Assembly: GCF_000758665.1 (NCBI RefSeq)
Contig: NZ_CP009285.1
Span: forward strand, 5,456,001-5,520,000
Direction: 5' to 3'
Length of the DNA: 64,000 nucleotides
Source: Paenibacillus borealis
Lineage (GTDB): Bacteria > Bacillota > Bacilli > Paenibacillales > Paenibacillaceae
Each line of letters starts with the position of its first letter. Within the stretch, counting starts at the first letter, position 1. Below the pieces are notes generated by a model, which saw only the letters and a list, made by a program, of their open reading frames with translations, was not told the origin of the DNA and did no database searches. Made by a program: the position numbers and the translations under genes. Below, in pieces: positions 32,918 through 42,455 of this stretch.

Positions 32918-33289
32918 ATGTCTTACACCATGGAAGTAAATGTAGCAAAAAATCAGGTGATTGTTAGAGCCTATGGCCTCACCGAAGGTGACGTGCCTTC
33001 ATACATAGCTGATTTCGAGAATGCTCTGAAGAAACTGAAACCGGGATTCACCGGTGTAACCGATGTAACGGGTTCCCCGACTGTACTGTCTCCGGAAGTA
33101 GCAGCTTTGCTTGCTCCGACTGGCGACTTGGCTATTGCTGCCGGTGTCGGCGGCTGGGTCTACGTTGCAGATTCCCCGGTATGGAAAATGCAGATGAAAC
33201 GATTGTTCGGTAAATTCGCTGTTCATTACCCGACCTATGAAGAAGCGGATGCTTACCTGAACGGCTTGTCTAACCAGTCGGTTAACTAA
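32918..33289 (+). CDS. Hypothetical STAS/SpoIIAA-like fold protein
   Basis: 123 residues. The alternation MEVNVAKNQVIVRAYG, SYIADFENALKKLKPGFTGV, VTDVTGSPTVLSPEVAALLA, GVGGWVYVADSPVWKMQMKR resembles small STAS-like alpha/beta domains often annotated as SpoIIAA-like. TGGAGGAATT precedes the ATG. It is monocistronic by position. The fold is inference; a role in anti-sigma-type signalling cannot be concluded. Confidence 0.55.
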   Translation: MSYTMEVNVAKNQVIVRAYGLTEGDVPSYIADFENALKKLKPGFTGVTDVTGSPTVLSPEVAALLAPTGDLAIAAGVGGWVYVADSPVWKMQMKRLFGKFAVHYPTYEEADAYLNGLSNQSVN

Positions 33290-33448
33290 AAACACAGCAC
33301 AAGGTGATCCGGACCAGAAATGGCTTGGGATCACCTTTTTTTATATGCGGATTATTCACGGAAAAGAACCCGAAAGCTTATTTCAACGCTTAGAATTTCC
33401 GATATAGATTCCATATGGTATTTAATTCATTCGTTGGGAGGAATTTTC

Positions 33449-34270
33449 TTGTCATCCGTCACTTCAACTTCTTCACAGAGCTCTATGCCTGTTTCCAGCA
33501 CAAGCCATCAGGTTAAATCCAATTCCCGGGACAAAGAAATTCAAAGCCTGATCAAACAAAAGTCCAACCTGAACGAACAGATTGAAGCTGTCAGATCCAA
33601 TGAGAACTTGGATAAGAAACTGAAGCAAGAACGTGTACAAGCCCTCAAAGCCTCTATTCAGGAAGTGGATGCGCAGATCGCACAGATCAAAGCTGAGCAA
33701 ATGCAGGAAAAATTGGAGAGCAGCAAGCCCAAACAGACTGAAGCCAAAAAAGCTGAATCCGATACATACACAGATATAAATGCTGAATCGATGCATGCGC
33801 TCATCAAAAACAGCACGACATATGACCGGATGGGTAAGCTTGTGAACCTCAGCAAGCAGCTGGAAGGCGAAATCAAGCCCATTCAAAGTGAAATAAAGAT
33901 GGAAAGAGACAGGTTAGCCAACAACCCTACCAATGATATCGGCCGGCCGTTGATGCTCGAGAATGCAGAGCGTATTATTTTCCAGGCTAAACGGGAGGAG
34001 ATTCTGGATATGAAGTCCACCATCCGCAGGATCGACAGCAAGATTGGCGATTTAGTCACTGAACTGAAGGACAACAGCAAAGCGGCGGCAAAAGACAGTA
34101 TTATTCCAAGCTCGCCCTCCCGTACGGAGGATACGGAAGAAACAAATGAGACTAATAAATCCACCAAAAGTGGGGATAAAAGCAGCACCGTTGAAGCAGC
34201 AGGTTCAGGGGGAGCAGGCCCGGTAACTGGTTCAGCCCCAGCTTCTGCGTCGTTGGATATTTGGGTGTAG
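33449..34270 (+). CDS. FlxA-like coiled-coil protein
   Basis: 273 residues from TTG 33449, which has GGGAGG seven nt upstream; the longer frame upstream is not supported. After a Ser/Thr-rich start, residues 25-90 form a long coiled coil (RDKEIQSLIKQKSNLNEQIE, QALKASIQEVDAQIAQIKAE) fitting the FlxA-like family, with a second helical region at about 130-210 and a low-complexity Ser/Thr/Gly/Ala tail. FlxA in E. coli is flagellar-regulon linked, but no flagellar genes are nearby here. Cellular role unknown. Confidence 0.65.
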   Translation: MSSVTSTSSQSSMPVSSTSHQVKSNSRDKEIQSLIKQKSNLNEQIEAVRSNENLDKKLKQERVQALKASIQEVDAQIAQIKAEQMQEKLESSKPKQTEAKKAESDTYTDINAESMHALIKNSTTYDRMGKLVNLSKQLEGEIKPIQSEIKMERDRLANNPTNDIGRPLMLENAERIIFQAKREEILDMKSTIRRIDSKIGDLVTELKDNSKAAAKDSIIPSSPSRTEDTEETNETNKSTKSGDKSSTVEAAGSGGAGPVTGSAPASASLDIWV

Positions 34271-34342
34271 AATACGAAAATCAGAAGAAGAGTAAATGAT
34301 GAAGGGCAATGTTTGATTTTTAGTAATTTATATATATCAAAA

Positions 34343-34393
34343 AAATGCCACACCGTTATGGGATCACTCTTCCCCAATAACAGTGTGGCATTT
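34343..34393. terminator. Bidirectional terminator between the FlxA-like gene and spo0A
   Basis: AAATGCCACAC (34343-34353) and GTGTGGCATTT (34383-34393) with inner GTTATGGG/CCCCAATAAC pairing, T and A runs on both sides. Confidence 0.85.
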
Positions 34394-34440
34394 CTAAACG
34401 CTAAAACGCAAACCTTTCACGTATCCTGATCCTTACCCCT

Positions 34441-35259
34441 TCAAGAAACCTTATGCTCAATCCGCAGCTTGTCGGCTACCATGGCAATAAATTCCGAGTT
34501 AGTTGGCTTGGATTTGGAGATATTAATCGTATAGCCGAACAGATGGCTGATGCTGTCAATGTTGCCGCGGGTCCAGGCGACTTCGATCGCATGGCGGATG
34601 GCGCGCTCCACGCGTGAAGGCGTTGTCTTGAATTTCTCGGCAATGGCAGGGTAGAGCGTCTTAGTAATGGCGCCCAGGATCTCGATATTGTTGTAGACCA
34701 TGGTGATGGCTTCACGCAGGTACTGATAGCCTTTGATATGCGCAGGAACGCCGATTTCATGAATGATCGAAGTAATATTCGCATCCAGATTCTTGCCCTT
34801 GGACAGAGGGACCACATTACTGGAAGATCTGGAACTTGAGTAGCCGGACATGCTGGCGGAAGTGCTCATACTGCCTTGAGCGCCCACAAGCTGACGCACG
34901 CGGTTCGCCAGAACCTCCATATCGAACGGTTTCAAAATATAATAAGATGCTCCTAGCTGAACAGCTCTTTGTGTGATGTTCTCCTGGCCGAAAGCCGTCA
35001 GCATGATGATCTTCGGCTGCGGGTTCAGATCCATATCGCGCAGGCGTTCAAGAACGCCGAGGCCGTCAAGATGCGGCATAATGATATCAAGAATAAGGAC
35101 ATCGGGAATTTTGCGTGCTCCGCTCAGCATTTGAAGCACTTCTTCACCATTATAGGCAATGCCTGTCACGGTCATATCTTCCTGTTCGGTAATGTACTCG
35201 GCAAGCAAGTTAGTGAACTCCCTGTTATCATCGGCCAACAACACTTCAATATTCTGCAC
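34441..35259 (-). CDS. spo0A: Stage 0 sporulation response regulator
   Basis: 272 residues. Receiver domain: acidic pocket D10/D11, phosphorylation site D58 in [14 protein letters not shown] and K of MLTAFG and YYILKPF. A Ser-rich linker of about 20 residues precedes the effector domain, whose recognition region includes [20 protein letters not shown]. Spo0A~P binds TGTCGAA boxes to start sporulation. ATG 35259 has GGAGGAAGC upstream. It follows spoIVB as in Bacillus, and the intergenic region carries a sigma-H-like promoter and 0A boxes. Confidence 0.97.
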   Translation of the reverse strand: MQNIEVLLADDNREFTNLLAEYITEQEDMTVTGIAYNGEEVLQMLSGARKIPDVLILDIIMPHLDGLGVLERLRDMDLNPQPKIIMLTAFGQENITQRAVQLGASYYILKPFDMEVLANRVRQLVGAQGSMSTSASMSGYSSSRSSSNVVPLSKGKNLDANITSIIHEIGVPAHIKGYQYLREAITMVYNNIEILGAITKTLYPAIAEKFKTTPSRVERAIRHAIEVAWTRGNIDSISHLFGYTINISKSKPTNSEFIAMVADKLRIEHKVS

Positions 35260-35294
35260 TGGCTGCTTCCTCCTTATTATCTTCTCTCCCTTAA

Positions 35295-35330
35295 GTTTTC
35301 GACATGAAGATTTAATATCCTTCTGTCGAA
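35295..35330 (-). promoter_or_regulatory. Sigma-H-like promoter and 0A boxes of spo0A
   Basis: On the minus strand GAAGGATAT, 11 nt, GTCGAAAAC fits the sigma-H pattern RnAGGAwww-N11/12-RnnGAATww with two mismatches in the -10. A TGTCGAA 0A box overlaps the -10 (35298-35304) and an opposite one lies at 35324-35330, next to the -35. Confidence 0.6.
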
Positions 35331-35409
35331 AATTATTTTTCTTTATTTTTTTTCGGCGTTGATTTATAATTAAATATTTTGTTTCACGATTCGATGTTTC
35401 TCGCTGCCC

Positions 35410-35418
35410 TTCGACAAA
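35410..35418 (-). promoter_or_regulatory. Consensus 0A box upstream of spo0A
   Basis: TTTGTCGAA on the minus strand, a full match to the 0A-box consensus, about 85 nt upstream of the sigma-H-like -35 and just beyond the spoIVB stop. Confidence 0.55.
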
Positions 35419-35430
35419 AAAATCTTAAGG

Positions 35431-36564
35431 CTAAACCGCCTTAAGATTGGAGGGAAGCAGATGTTCTTGTTGCACGACACCGGAGTCTCTAAGCATCCAT
35501 TCGATGAAACAGCCATACCCCGACTTGGGATCGTTGACGAATACATGGGTTACTGCGCCGATCAGACGGCCATCCTGGACAATCGGGCTGCCGCTCATCC
35601 CCTGGACAATCCCGCCGGTCTTATCAATCAGACGGGAATCGGTAATACGCAGCACCATCCCCTTGGTTGCCGGACTCTGCTGCCGGGCCACATGGATGAT
35701 CTCCACATTGAAACGCTCCACCTGTTGACCGTCGACTACTGTAAGAATCTGTGCCGGGCCTTCCTTCACTTCAGCGCTCATGGCAACGGGAATCGGCTCC
35801 TGGTACAGACTATGCTCCGGATTGCGGGTCATTTTGCCGAAGATTCCGAAATCCGTATTGCTCTCCACATTGCCGAGAACCTGGCTTTCCTTCAGAAAAT
35901 GGGCCCGTTTCTCCCCAGGATCGCCATCCTGGCTTTTGGAAATGGAGGTGACACTGGACTGCACGATATGGCCGCTGCCGACAACGATCGGTGTGCCGGT
36001 GTTCATGTCGGTAATGACATGCCCCAGAGCACCGTATACCCCTTGTTTCGGGGCATAGAAAGTCAGGGTACCCACACCAGCTGCGGAATCGCGGATGTAG
36101 AGCCCCAGTCTCCATACCTTGTCATTGCGGTCATATGCGGGCTTAAGCTGGGCTTTGTGCTCTTTGCCGCTGCGTTTGTACACAATACTTAAGGAATCAT
36201 TGCTTTTACCGGCACGTTCCACAAGCTTTGCTACCTTGGATACCTCGTCCAGCTTGACCCCGTTAATGGAGATCATCAGATCACCGGGCATCAGTCCGCT
36301 GTTCTCGCCTGGTGAAATCTTGGACTGCTCCGATACTTCAATCAGATGATGACCCACAACCAGCACGCCTGCAGATTTCACTTTCACGCCAATCGTCTGA
36401 CCTCCCGGGATGACCTTAAGCTCATTGTCATTCCCCTGAACCGCTTTATGCGGCTGATGTTCCAGCGGTGCTGCAAAGCTTTGTTGAGGTCCCGTTATGC
36501 CTGATAAGCTGAGAAAGAAGGCAAATAAAAGGCCGGGCATTAACTTCCTGAGGTTCGGCTTCAA
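35431..36564 (-). CDS. spoIVB: SpoIVB serine peptidase (S55)
   Basis: 377 residues. N-terminal membrane/signal segment (LMPGLLFAFFLSLSGITG), PDZ domain at about 100-165 (SGLMPGDLMISINGVKLDEV) and a trypsin-like S55 domain with GALGHVITD (His) and GMSGSPIVQDG (Ser). Made in the forespore, it cleaves SpoIVFA to trigger pro-sigma-K processing in the mother cell. Start is TTG 36564; AAAGGGAG lies about 11 nt upstream. It sits between recN and spo0A, as in B. subtilis. Confidence 0.93.
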   Translation of the reverse strand: MKPNLRKLMPGLLFAFFLSLSGITGPQQSFAAPLEHQPHKAVQGNDNELKVIPGGQTIGVKVKSAGVLVVGHHLIEVSEQSKISPGENSGLMPGDLMISINGVKLDEVSKVAKLVERAGKSNDSLSIVYKRSGKEHKAQLKPAYDRNDKVWRLGLYIRDSAAGVGTLTFYAPKQGVYGALGHVITDMNTGTPIVVGSGHIVQSSVTSISKSQDGDPGEKRAHFLKESQVLGNVESNTDFGIFGKMTRNPEHSLYQEPIPVAMSAEVKEGPAQILTVVDGQQVERFNVEIIHVARQQSPATKGMVLRITDSRLIDKTGGIVQGMSGSPIVQDGRLIGAVTHVFVNDPKSGYGCFIEWMLRDSGVVQQEHLLPSNLKAV

Positions 36565-36678
36565 TGGCTGTCACGCTCCCTTTTGCTTCTTTCGCTTGAC
36601 GAAAAAGGTGGTCGCCAATTGCGTACCTATAAGATAACCTTGCCCCCAGGCTTTTATTACTGTCAATCATTGTCCCGC

Positions 36679-38406
36679 TTACCCAGCAGCAGCTTTGCTG
36701 GCCTCGGCCAAACCGAGCATTTCCTGTGCGTGATGCAATGTTTTTTCGGTAATTTCCACACCACCCAGCATACGGGCCAGCTCCAGCACCCGGCCTTCCG
36801 CCGAGAGGGAGTCCACTTCGGTCATCGTGCGTCCGTCTTCGACTTTTTTGACAATCAGATATTGATGATCCGCCATACAGGCCACCTGCGGCAAGTGGGT
36901 AATGGAGAACACCTGACAGGTGGAGGACAGCTTGTATAATTTATCTGCAATGGACTGTGCCGCCCGCCCGCTGACACCGGTATCCACTTCATCGAAGATC
37001 AGGACAGGGATGGCGTCATGCCGGGCAAAAATACTCTTCATCGCCAGCATGATGCGTGACAGCTCACCGCCGGAGGCGATTTTGCCCAGCGGCCGCAGCG
37101 GTTCGCCAGGGTTCGGAGAGATCATAAACTCAGCGCTGTCGATCCCCTGCCGGGTCAGACGGTAACGCCGGTCCTGATATTCAATACCGCGTGGGTCTTC
37201 GAGCGTATCCATTTTGACCTGAAGCGAAGTCCGCTCCATCTGCAGATCCTTTAGTTCACCTTCCACTTGGGAAGCAAGATCTGTAGCACACTGGCGGCGT
37301 GCCGTGCTAAGCGCTCCGGCAGCTTTCATTAAAGTGCCGAGCAGACCATCGCGTTTGGCCGTCAATTTCTCAATGTACTCGTCCTTATTCTCCAGGAGAT
37401 CGGTCTCCCGGTGAATCTGCTCATAGTACGCCAGAATTTGCTCTACACTGTCTCCGTATTTGCGCCGCAGCCCTGTGATCAGATCCAGCCGGTTCTCAAT
37501 TTCCTCCAGCCGCGCCGGATTGAATTCAATCTCTTCACGGTAATCGCGTAATTGGAATGCCGCATCCTCCAGCTGGTAATACGACGACTGCAGCTGCTCG
37601 AACACAGCCCTCAGGCCCTTCTCGTCATAGCGGATCGCATCCTCCAGCTTGGAGATTACACTTCCAATGGATTCCAGCCCTTGCCTGTCATACAGCAGCT
37701 CGTATGCGCCGGATACTGAATCCATCATTTTCTCACTGTGGGATAGTTTGACCCTTTCTTCGTTAAGTAATTCATCTTCTCCCGGTTTTAATCCTGCGGC
37801 AGAAATTTCCTCCAGCTGAAAACGGTACAAATCAAGCATTTGATACGCTTTTTGACTGGATTCCTGAAGTTCCCGGAGTTCTTTTTCCACTTTGGCAAAG
37901 GCCGTATATTTCTCCTGGTAATCAGCCTTCAGCGGACCGATCACAGCTTCGCCGTAAGTATCCAGCAGCCCCAGATGACGTTCTGCCTTAAGCAGGTTCT
38001 GATGCTCATGCTGCCCGTGGATATTTACCAGCTGCTCACCGATTTCCCGCAGCATGCTGAGGTTTACCATCTGACCGTTTACCCGCGAGGTGCTTTTGCC
38101 CTGAGAGGTAATCTCCCGGCGGATCACCAGATGCTCTTCACGTTCTGCTGCAATGCCAAGCCGTTCCAGCGTATCCCAGACCGGGTGGGTTCCCGGCAAG
38201 CTGAAAAGCGCTTCCATTTCTGCCTTTTCACACCCATACCGGATAGAGTCCGCAGAACCGCGGCCCCCGGCAATGAGTGCTAGCGCATCGATAATAATTG
38301 ATTTCCCTGCACCGGTCTCCCCTGTAAGGACATGAAAACCGGGATAAAAATGCACATCCACCGCCTCTACGACGGCCAGATTGCGGATTGATAACGTTTC
38401 TAACAC
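36679..38406 (-). CDS. recN: DNA repair protein RecN
   Basis: 575 residues, SMC-like. Walker A GETGAGKSIIIDAL at about 29-42, long coiled coil in the middle (about 160-350), signature/Walker B region IASGGELSRIMLAMKSIF and VLIFDEVDTGVSGRAAQSIA in the C-terminal half. RecN gathers double-strand breaks early in repair. The start is GTG 38406 with GGAGGTG upstream. No LexA box is visible upstream, unlike in many bacteria. The order spoIVB-recN-argR is conserved. Confidence 0.95.
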   Translation of the reverse strand: MLETLSIRNLAVVEAVDVHFYPGFHVLTGETGAGKSIIIDALALIAGGRGSADSIRYGCEKAEMEALFSLPGTHPVWDTLERLGIAAEREEHLVIRREITSQGKSTSRVNGQMVNLSMLREIGEQLVNIHGQHEHQNLLKAERHLGLLDTYGEAVIGPLKADYQEKYTAFAKVEKELRELQESSQKAYQMLDLYRFQLEEISAAGLKPGEDELLNEERVKLSHSEKMMDSVSGAYELLYDRQGLESIGSVISKLEDAIRYDEKGLRAVFEQLQSSYYQLEDAAFQLRDYREEIEFNPARLEEIENRLDLITGLRRKYGDSVEQILAYYEQIHRETDLLENKDEYIEKLTAKRDGLLGTLMKAAGALSTARRQCATDLASQVEGELKDLQMERTSLQVKMDTLEDPRGIEYQDRRYRLTRQGIDSAEFMISPNPGEPLRPLGKIASGGELSRIMLAMKSIFARHDAIPVLIFDEVDTGVSGRAAQSIADKLYKLSSTCQVFSITHLPQVACMADHQYLIVKKVEDGRTMTEVDSLSAEGRVLELARMLGGVEITEKTLHHAQEMLGLAEASKAAAG

Positions 38407-38454
38407 GAATACAGCACCTCCGAAAAGATGATCGCTTGCTTAAGTATGATGAAC

Positions 38455-38904
38455 TTACGAGATATAGCCCATTATTTGTGCAATAACGCCCTTGCTGTCC
38501 TCAGGCTGGCGGCAAATGATCAGAATGGTGTCATCGCCCGAGATGGTGCCCATAATTTGCGGCCAGTCAATATTATCAATCAGTGCCGCCACAGAATTGG
38601 CTGTACCCGGCAGACATTTCATGACCACAAGATTGGCGGAGAAATCGATCTGCACAAAATTATCCACCAGCACCCGCTTAAGCTTCTGGGTCGGATTGTA
38701 GCGCTGATCTGTCGGCAGGGAGTACTTGTACCGCCCGTCATCCATCGGCACCTTAATCAGCAGCAATTCCTTGATGTCACGGGATACTGTAGCCTGGGTT
38801 ACCTGAAATCCGGATTCACGCAGAGCCTCCACCAGATCATCCTGGGTTTCGATCTCCCTCTGCGTAATAATTTCTCTTATTTTGATGTGCCTGTGTCCCT
38901 TCAT
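38455..38904 (-). CDS. argR: Arginine repressor ArgR/AhrC
   Basis: 149 residues, exactly family size. Winged-HTH N-terminus ([40 protein letters not shown]) and C-terminal hexamerisation/arginine-binding domain ([26 protein letters not shown]). It represses arginine biosynthesis and activates catabolism when arginine is bound. ATG 38904 follows GGGAGG. Located between recN and the TlyA cluster as in B. subtilis ahrC. Confidence 0.95.
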   Translation of the reverse strand: MKGHRHIKIREIITQREIETQDDLVEALRESGFQVTQATVSRDIKELLLIKVPMDDGRYKYSLPTDQRYNPTQKLKRVLVDNFVQIDFSANLVVMKCLPGTANSVAALIDNIDWPQIMGTISGDDTILIICRQPEDSKGVIAQIMGYIS

Positions 38905-38932
38905 TGTTGCCTCCCGTATTTATAAGTTGTTC

Positions 38933-39403
38933 TCAATTGGATTCACCATCGTCTTTACCTAACTTAATCACATGAATGGCTGAATTCACCGTATCTACGT
39001 AGAGCACACCGCTGCAATCCGGGTAGATCAGCAGATACGGAAGCAAGGTGTCGCGGAGCCCGCTGCCGGTGAACTCAAGAGCTTTGCGCGGCCGTGACAG
39101 AATGACCAGATAGAAATGCTCCTCATCTTTGCTGGCAACATAATCAATGAACAGCCTGCTGTACATCGGCGCCCCGTTCACTTGAAAGGACAGTGGAATC
39201 TTCAGCTTGCCGCCAATGACCTCGTAACCGGCATCCTCTAATAATCCTATGGACGGATGAGGTTGAATAATGGTATTGATCGGCACCCGGTCCTTCATGA
39301 AGGATCTTGGAGAACCTTGGAGCCAGATGTAAATCCGGTAAATGATAAAGATTGCTGCCGCCAGTCCAATGAGTGCCACAACGGCCTTGTCAGAGCTCGC
39401 CAC
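38933..39403 (-). CDS. Membrane-anchored hypothetical protein
   Basis: About 156 residues with one N-terminal transmembrane helix (VVALIGLAAAIFIIYRIYIW) and a cytoplasmic alpha/beta domain (HPSIGLLEDAGYEVIGGKLK, SRLFIDYVASKDEEHFYLVI). GAGGTG fits GTG 39403 best; ATG 39409 is the alternative. It is placed between tlyA and argR, a position not occupied by a known gene in B. subtilis. Family not recognised. Confidence 0.65.
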   Translation of the reverse strand: MASSDKAVVALIGLAAAIFIIYRIYIWLQGSPRSFMKDRVPINTIIQPHPSIGLLEDAGYEVIGGKLKIPLSFQVNGAPMYSRLFIDYVASKDEEHFYLVILSRPRKALEFTGSGLRDTLLPYLLIYPDCSGVLYVDTVNSAIHVIKLGKDDGESN

Positions 39404-39515
39404 TCCCATCACCTCGGTGAATCTATTCGCGTGCGGGCAAGCGAAATCCTGCTTCGGGGTAACAACAAACATGGTTCAGCAGCAGAAAGCTTCTTCTATT
39501 TGCAGCAAAAGAAAC

Positions 39516-40406
39516 TCATCGCTTCGATGAGTTTCCATTGTTCGCAGCGCTAAAGGTTGCATTCGCTTCCTTAATCACGGAGTCGGCAAGCGCGGCGAAA
39601 TTATTCGGCTGTGCTTCAGCCGGGGAAAGCTGTTGTCCGTCCGGAGCGTTCTCCACTCCCTCAGATAGCAGCTTCCAGTGAGCCAGGAATTCAATATTCC
39701 CTTCCCCTCCGGTAATTGGTGAGAAGGTCAGCCCTTCCAGCTTGTAGCCCAGCTCAGCCGCCATAGACAGCACATTAACAAGCACCTCTTTATGGACAGC
39801 CGATTCGCGGACTACGCCGGATTTCCCCACCTTTTCCCGTCCGGCCTCGAACTGCGGCTTGATCAGCGCAGCGATATCAGCCGGGCGGTTCAGGAGCGCC
39901 ATAAGCGGCGGAAGAATGATCTTAAGCGAGATAAAGGATACATCAATACTGGCAAAATCAGGTACCGGCCCTTTGAGGTCAGGCGGGGTCATATAGCGGA
40001 AGTTGGTCTGCTCCATAACCGTTACCCGCCCGTCATTGCGCAGGCTCCAGTCCAGCTGGTTATGGCCAACATCAATAGCATACACATGGCTCGCTCCGTT
40101 CTGGAGCGCACAATCAGTGAAGCCTCCTGTAGAGGAGCCGATATCCAGCATAATCCGCCCATCCAGGACAATGCCGAACTGCCGCAGCGCCTTCTCCAGC
40201 TTCAAGCCGCCCCTGCTGACATAAGGGTGCACAGCTCCTTTGACTCTCAGGACAGCGCTGCGCAGCACCTTCATTCCCGGCTTCTCAATCCGTTCTTCAT
40301 TCGCCAGCACCAGACCAGCCATTATGGCAGCCTTGGCCTTCTCCCGGCTGTCGTAAAAGGCTTGTTCTACTAACAGTACATCTATACGTTCTTTAGGGTG
40401 TTCCAT
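39516..40406 (-). CDS. yqxC: TlyA-family rRNA 2'-O-methyltransferase
   Basis: 296 residues: N-terminal S4 RNA-binding domain (RIDVLLVEQAFYDSREKAKA), then an FtsJ-like SAM domain with LDIGSSTGGFTDCALQNGAS and the catalytic K-D-K-E type motifs (SIDVSFISLKIILP, ALIKPQFEAGREKVGKSGVV). Members methylate 16S/23S rRNA, and some were once called haemolysins. AGGAGA supports ATG 40406; ATG 40412 directly abuts it. The C-terminal extension beyond about 265 (Asn/Ala-rich) is unusual. B. subtilis homologue: yqxC. Confidence 0.9.
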   Translation of the reverse strand: MEHPKERIDVLLVEQAFYDSREKAKAAIMAGLVLANEERIEKPGMKVLRSAVLRVKGAVHPYVSRGGLKLEKALRQFGIVLDGRIMLDIGSSTGGFTDCALQNGASHVYAIDVGHNQLDWSLRNDGRVTVMEQTNFRYMTPPDLKGPVPDFASIDVSFISLKIILPPLMALLNRPADIAALIKPQFEAGREKVGKSGVVRESAVHKEVLVNVLSMAAELGYKLEGLTFSPITGGEGNIEFLAHWKLLSEGVENAPDGQQLSPAEAQPNNFAALADSVIKEANATFSAANNGNSSKR

Positions 40407-40447
40407 GGTCATCTCCTGGTCACTTGGGTCCGGCTTCCACCCTGTAC

Positions 40448-42361
40448 TCAGGAATTGGAAGTCGACTTGTAAGTATAAGTGCTTAGCGCCTTCATCGCCT
40501 TAATCCGCGCGCACAAGGCTTCAACGGTAAGGCCGGTTTCCTGGCGCTGCTCCTTGATCGAACCATGCTCAACGAAGATATCCGGCACGCCCATCAAATG
40601 GACACGTGCATCGTAAATCTCATGTTCCGCATAGAATTCGAGCACTGCGCTGCCAAGACTGCCTGCCTGGCTGGCTTCTTCAAGCACAACCATGCTGGTT
40701 CCCGCATGCGCCAGTTCAAGCAGCATGGTATTATCCAGCGGCTTCAGGAACCGGGCGTTCACTACGCTAAGCTGGATGCCTTCACGCTTCAGCAGCTCAG
40801 CTGCCTCCTCGGCTAACTGGACCATAGGGCCGCAGGCCAGCACTGCGTAATCATCACCCGGACGCAGACGCTCCCAGGAGCCGATAGGCAGACAACGCAG
40901 TTCTGCATCAGCAGTCACGCCGGTGCCCTCAATCCGGGGATAACGGTAAGCAATAGGTCCGTCATTGTATTCCAGTGCCGTCTTCATCATATGGCGCAGC
41001 TCATTCTCATCCTTCGGCATCATAAGCACTATATTCGGGATATGGCGCATGAAGGCTATATCATATACCCCTTGATGAGTCTCCCCGTCCGCACCGACGA
41101 ATCCGGCGCGGTCGATGGCGAACATCACATTAGCGTTATGTCTGCAGATATCATGGACAATCTGGTCATACGCGCGCTGCATAAAAGTGGAGTAGACCGC
41201 ATAGACCGGCTTCATCCCTTCCATGGCCAGAGCGGCGCACAGGGTCGCCGCATGCTGCTCAGCGATACCGACATCGATCATCCGGTCTGGGAATTCCTTA
41301 GCGAACGGGAACAGGCCCGAGCCGCCCGGCATTGCCGGTGTGACCGCAATCAGTCTGGAATCCTGCCGGCCCAGCTCAATCAGCGTCTCCCCGAACACTT
41401 CGGTATACATCGGGTGGCTGACAGCCTTCACGGCTTTAAGGGACTGGCCGGATTCAATCTTATAGGGTGAGATTGCATGTGATTTATAGAAGTCAGTTTC
41501 GGCCGGTTTGTAGCCCTTGCCCTTCGTCGTCAGCACATGTACCAGCACAGGACCAGACACATTATCAGCCTGATGGAAGGTGTCGATCATTTTCTCCAGA
41601 TCATGACCATCCACGGGTCCAAGATACGTAAACCCGAGCTCCTCGAACAGAACACCGGGAACGAGCATGTTCTTCAGGCCGTCCTTCACATTCTGTGCCG
41701 TCTTGGCCAGCCGCCCGCCAATCGCCGGGATTTTCTTGAGCAGGCCTTCAACTTCATCCTTAGCACGCAGGTAATGGCGGTCCGAGCGGATTTTGCTCAA
41801 ATAATTATGCATGGCTCCTACATTCGGTGCGATGGACATCTCATTGTCATTGAGGATCACCATCAGCTTGCGGCGTTCATGCCCAATGTGGTTCAGCGCC
41901 TCAAAGGCCATCCCCCCGGTAAGTGCACCGTCGCCGATCACAGCGATGACCCTATTGTCCTCGCCCTTCAAATCCCGGGCCATGGCCATACCCATTGCAG
42001 CAGACAAAGAGGTACTGCTGTGTCCGGCTTCCCAGACATCATGCTCGCTCTCCGAACGCTTCACAAAGCCGCATAGGCCGCCCTGCTTGCGGAGCGTGTC
42101 AAACCGGTCCTGGCGGCCTGTCAGTATCTTGTGCACATAGGCCTGATGACCGACGTCATATATCATCTTGTCCCGGGGACTGTCATAGCAGTAATGCAGG
42201 GCCAGCGTGAGCTCCACTACCCCGAGGTTGGATCCGAGATGCCCTCCGGTTACTGTAAGTTTGTCAATTAAAAACCGGCGGATTTCTTCCGCAAGGGCTG
42301 CCAGCTCCTCGACTGACAAAGATTTAAGTTGCTGAGGATCATTTATTTGTGGAAGCAGCAC
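40448..42361 (-). CDS. dxs: 1-deoxy-D-xylulose-5-phosphate synthase
   Basis: 637 residues. TPP motif [20 protein letters not shown] near 150, the transketolase pyrimidine domain ([20 protein letters not shown]) and a C-terminal domain. It makes DXP from pyruvate and glyceraldehyde 3-phosphate, the first step of the MEP isoprenoid route. GTG 42361 is preceded by GGGGA; the in-frame extension to 42436 is not supported. Next to ispA, with which it supplies isoprenoid precursors. Confidence 0.95.
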   Translation of the reverse strand: MLLPQINDPQQLKSLSVEELAALAEEIRRFLIDKLTVTGGHLGSNLGVVELTLALHYCYDSPRDKMIYDVGHQAYVHKILTGRQDRFDTLRKQGGLCGFVKRSESEHDVWEAGHSSTSLSAAMGMAMARDLKGEDNRVIAVIGDGALTGGMAFEALNHIGHERRKLMVILNDNEMSIAPNVGAMHNYLSKIRSDRHYLRAKDEVEGLLKKIPAIGGRLAKTAQNVKDGLKNMLVPGVLFEELGFTYLGPVDGHDLEKMIDTFHQADNVSGPVLVHVLTTKGKGYKPAETDFYKSHAISPYKIESGQSLKAVKAVSHPMYTEVFGETLIELGRQDSRLIAVTPAMPGGSGLFPFAKEFPDRMIDVGIAEQHAATLCAALAMEGMKPVYAVYSTFMQRAYDQIVHDICRHNANVMFAIDRAGFVGADGETHQGVYDIAFMRHIPNIVLMMPKDENELRHMMKTALEYNDGPIAYRYPRIEGTGVTADAELRCLPIGSWERLRPGDDYAVLACGPMVQLAEEAAELLKREGIQLSVVNARFLKPLDNTMLLELAHAGTSMVVLEEASQAGSLGSAVLEFYAEHEIYDARVHLMGVPDIFVEHGSIKEQRQETGLTVEALCARIKAMKALSTYTYKSTSNS

Positions 42362-42455
42362 GAGTATTCCCCGCTTTCCTAGATGTTGTAAAATATAAAC
42401 CCCATTATAACACAAACGAAACGGCTGTCGAAACACAGCCGTTTCCGAAATTTAC

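Noticed and set aside
38407..38454. LexA box before recN
   Set aside because: No CGAACnnnnGTTCG-like sequence in the short gap upstream of recN.
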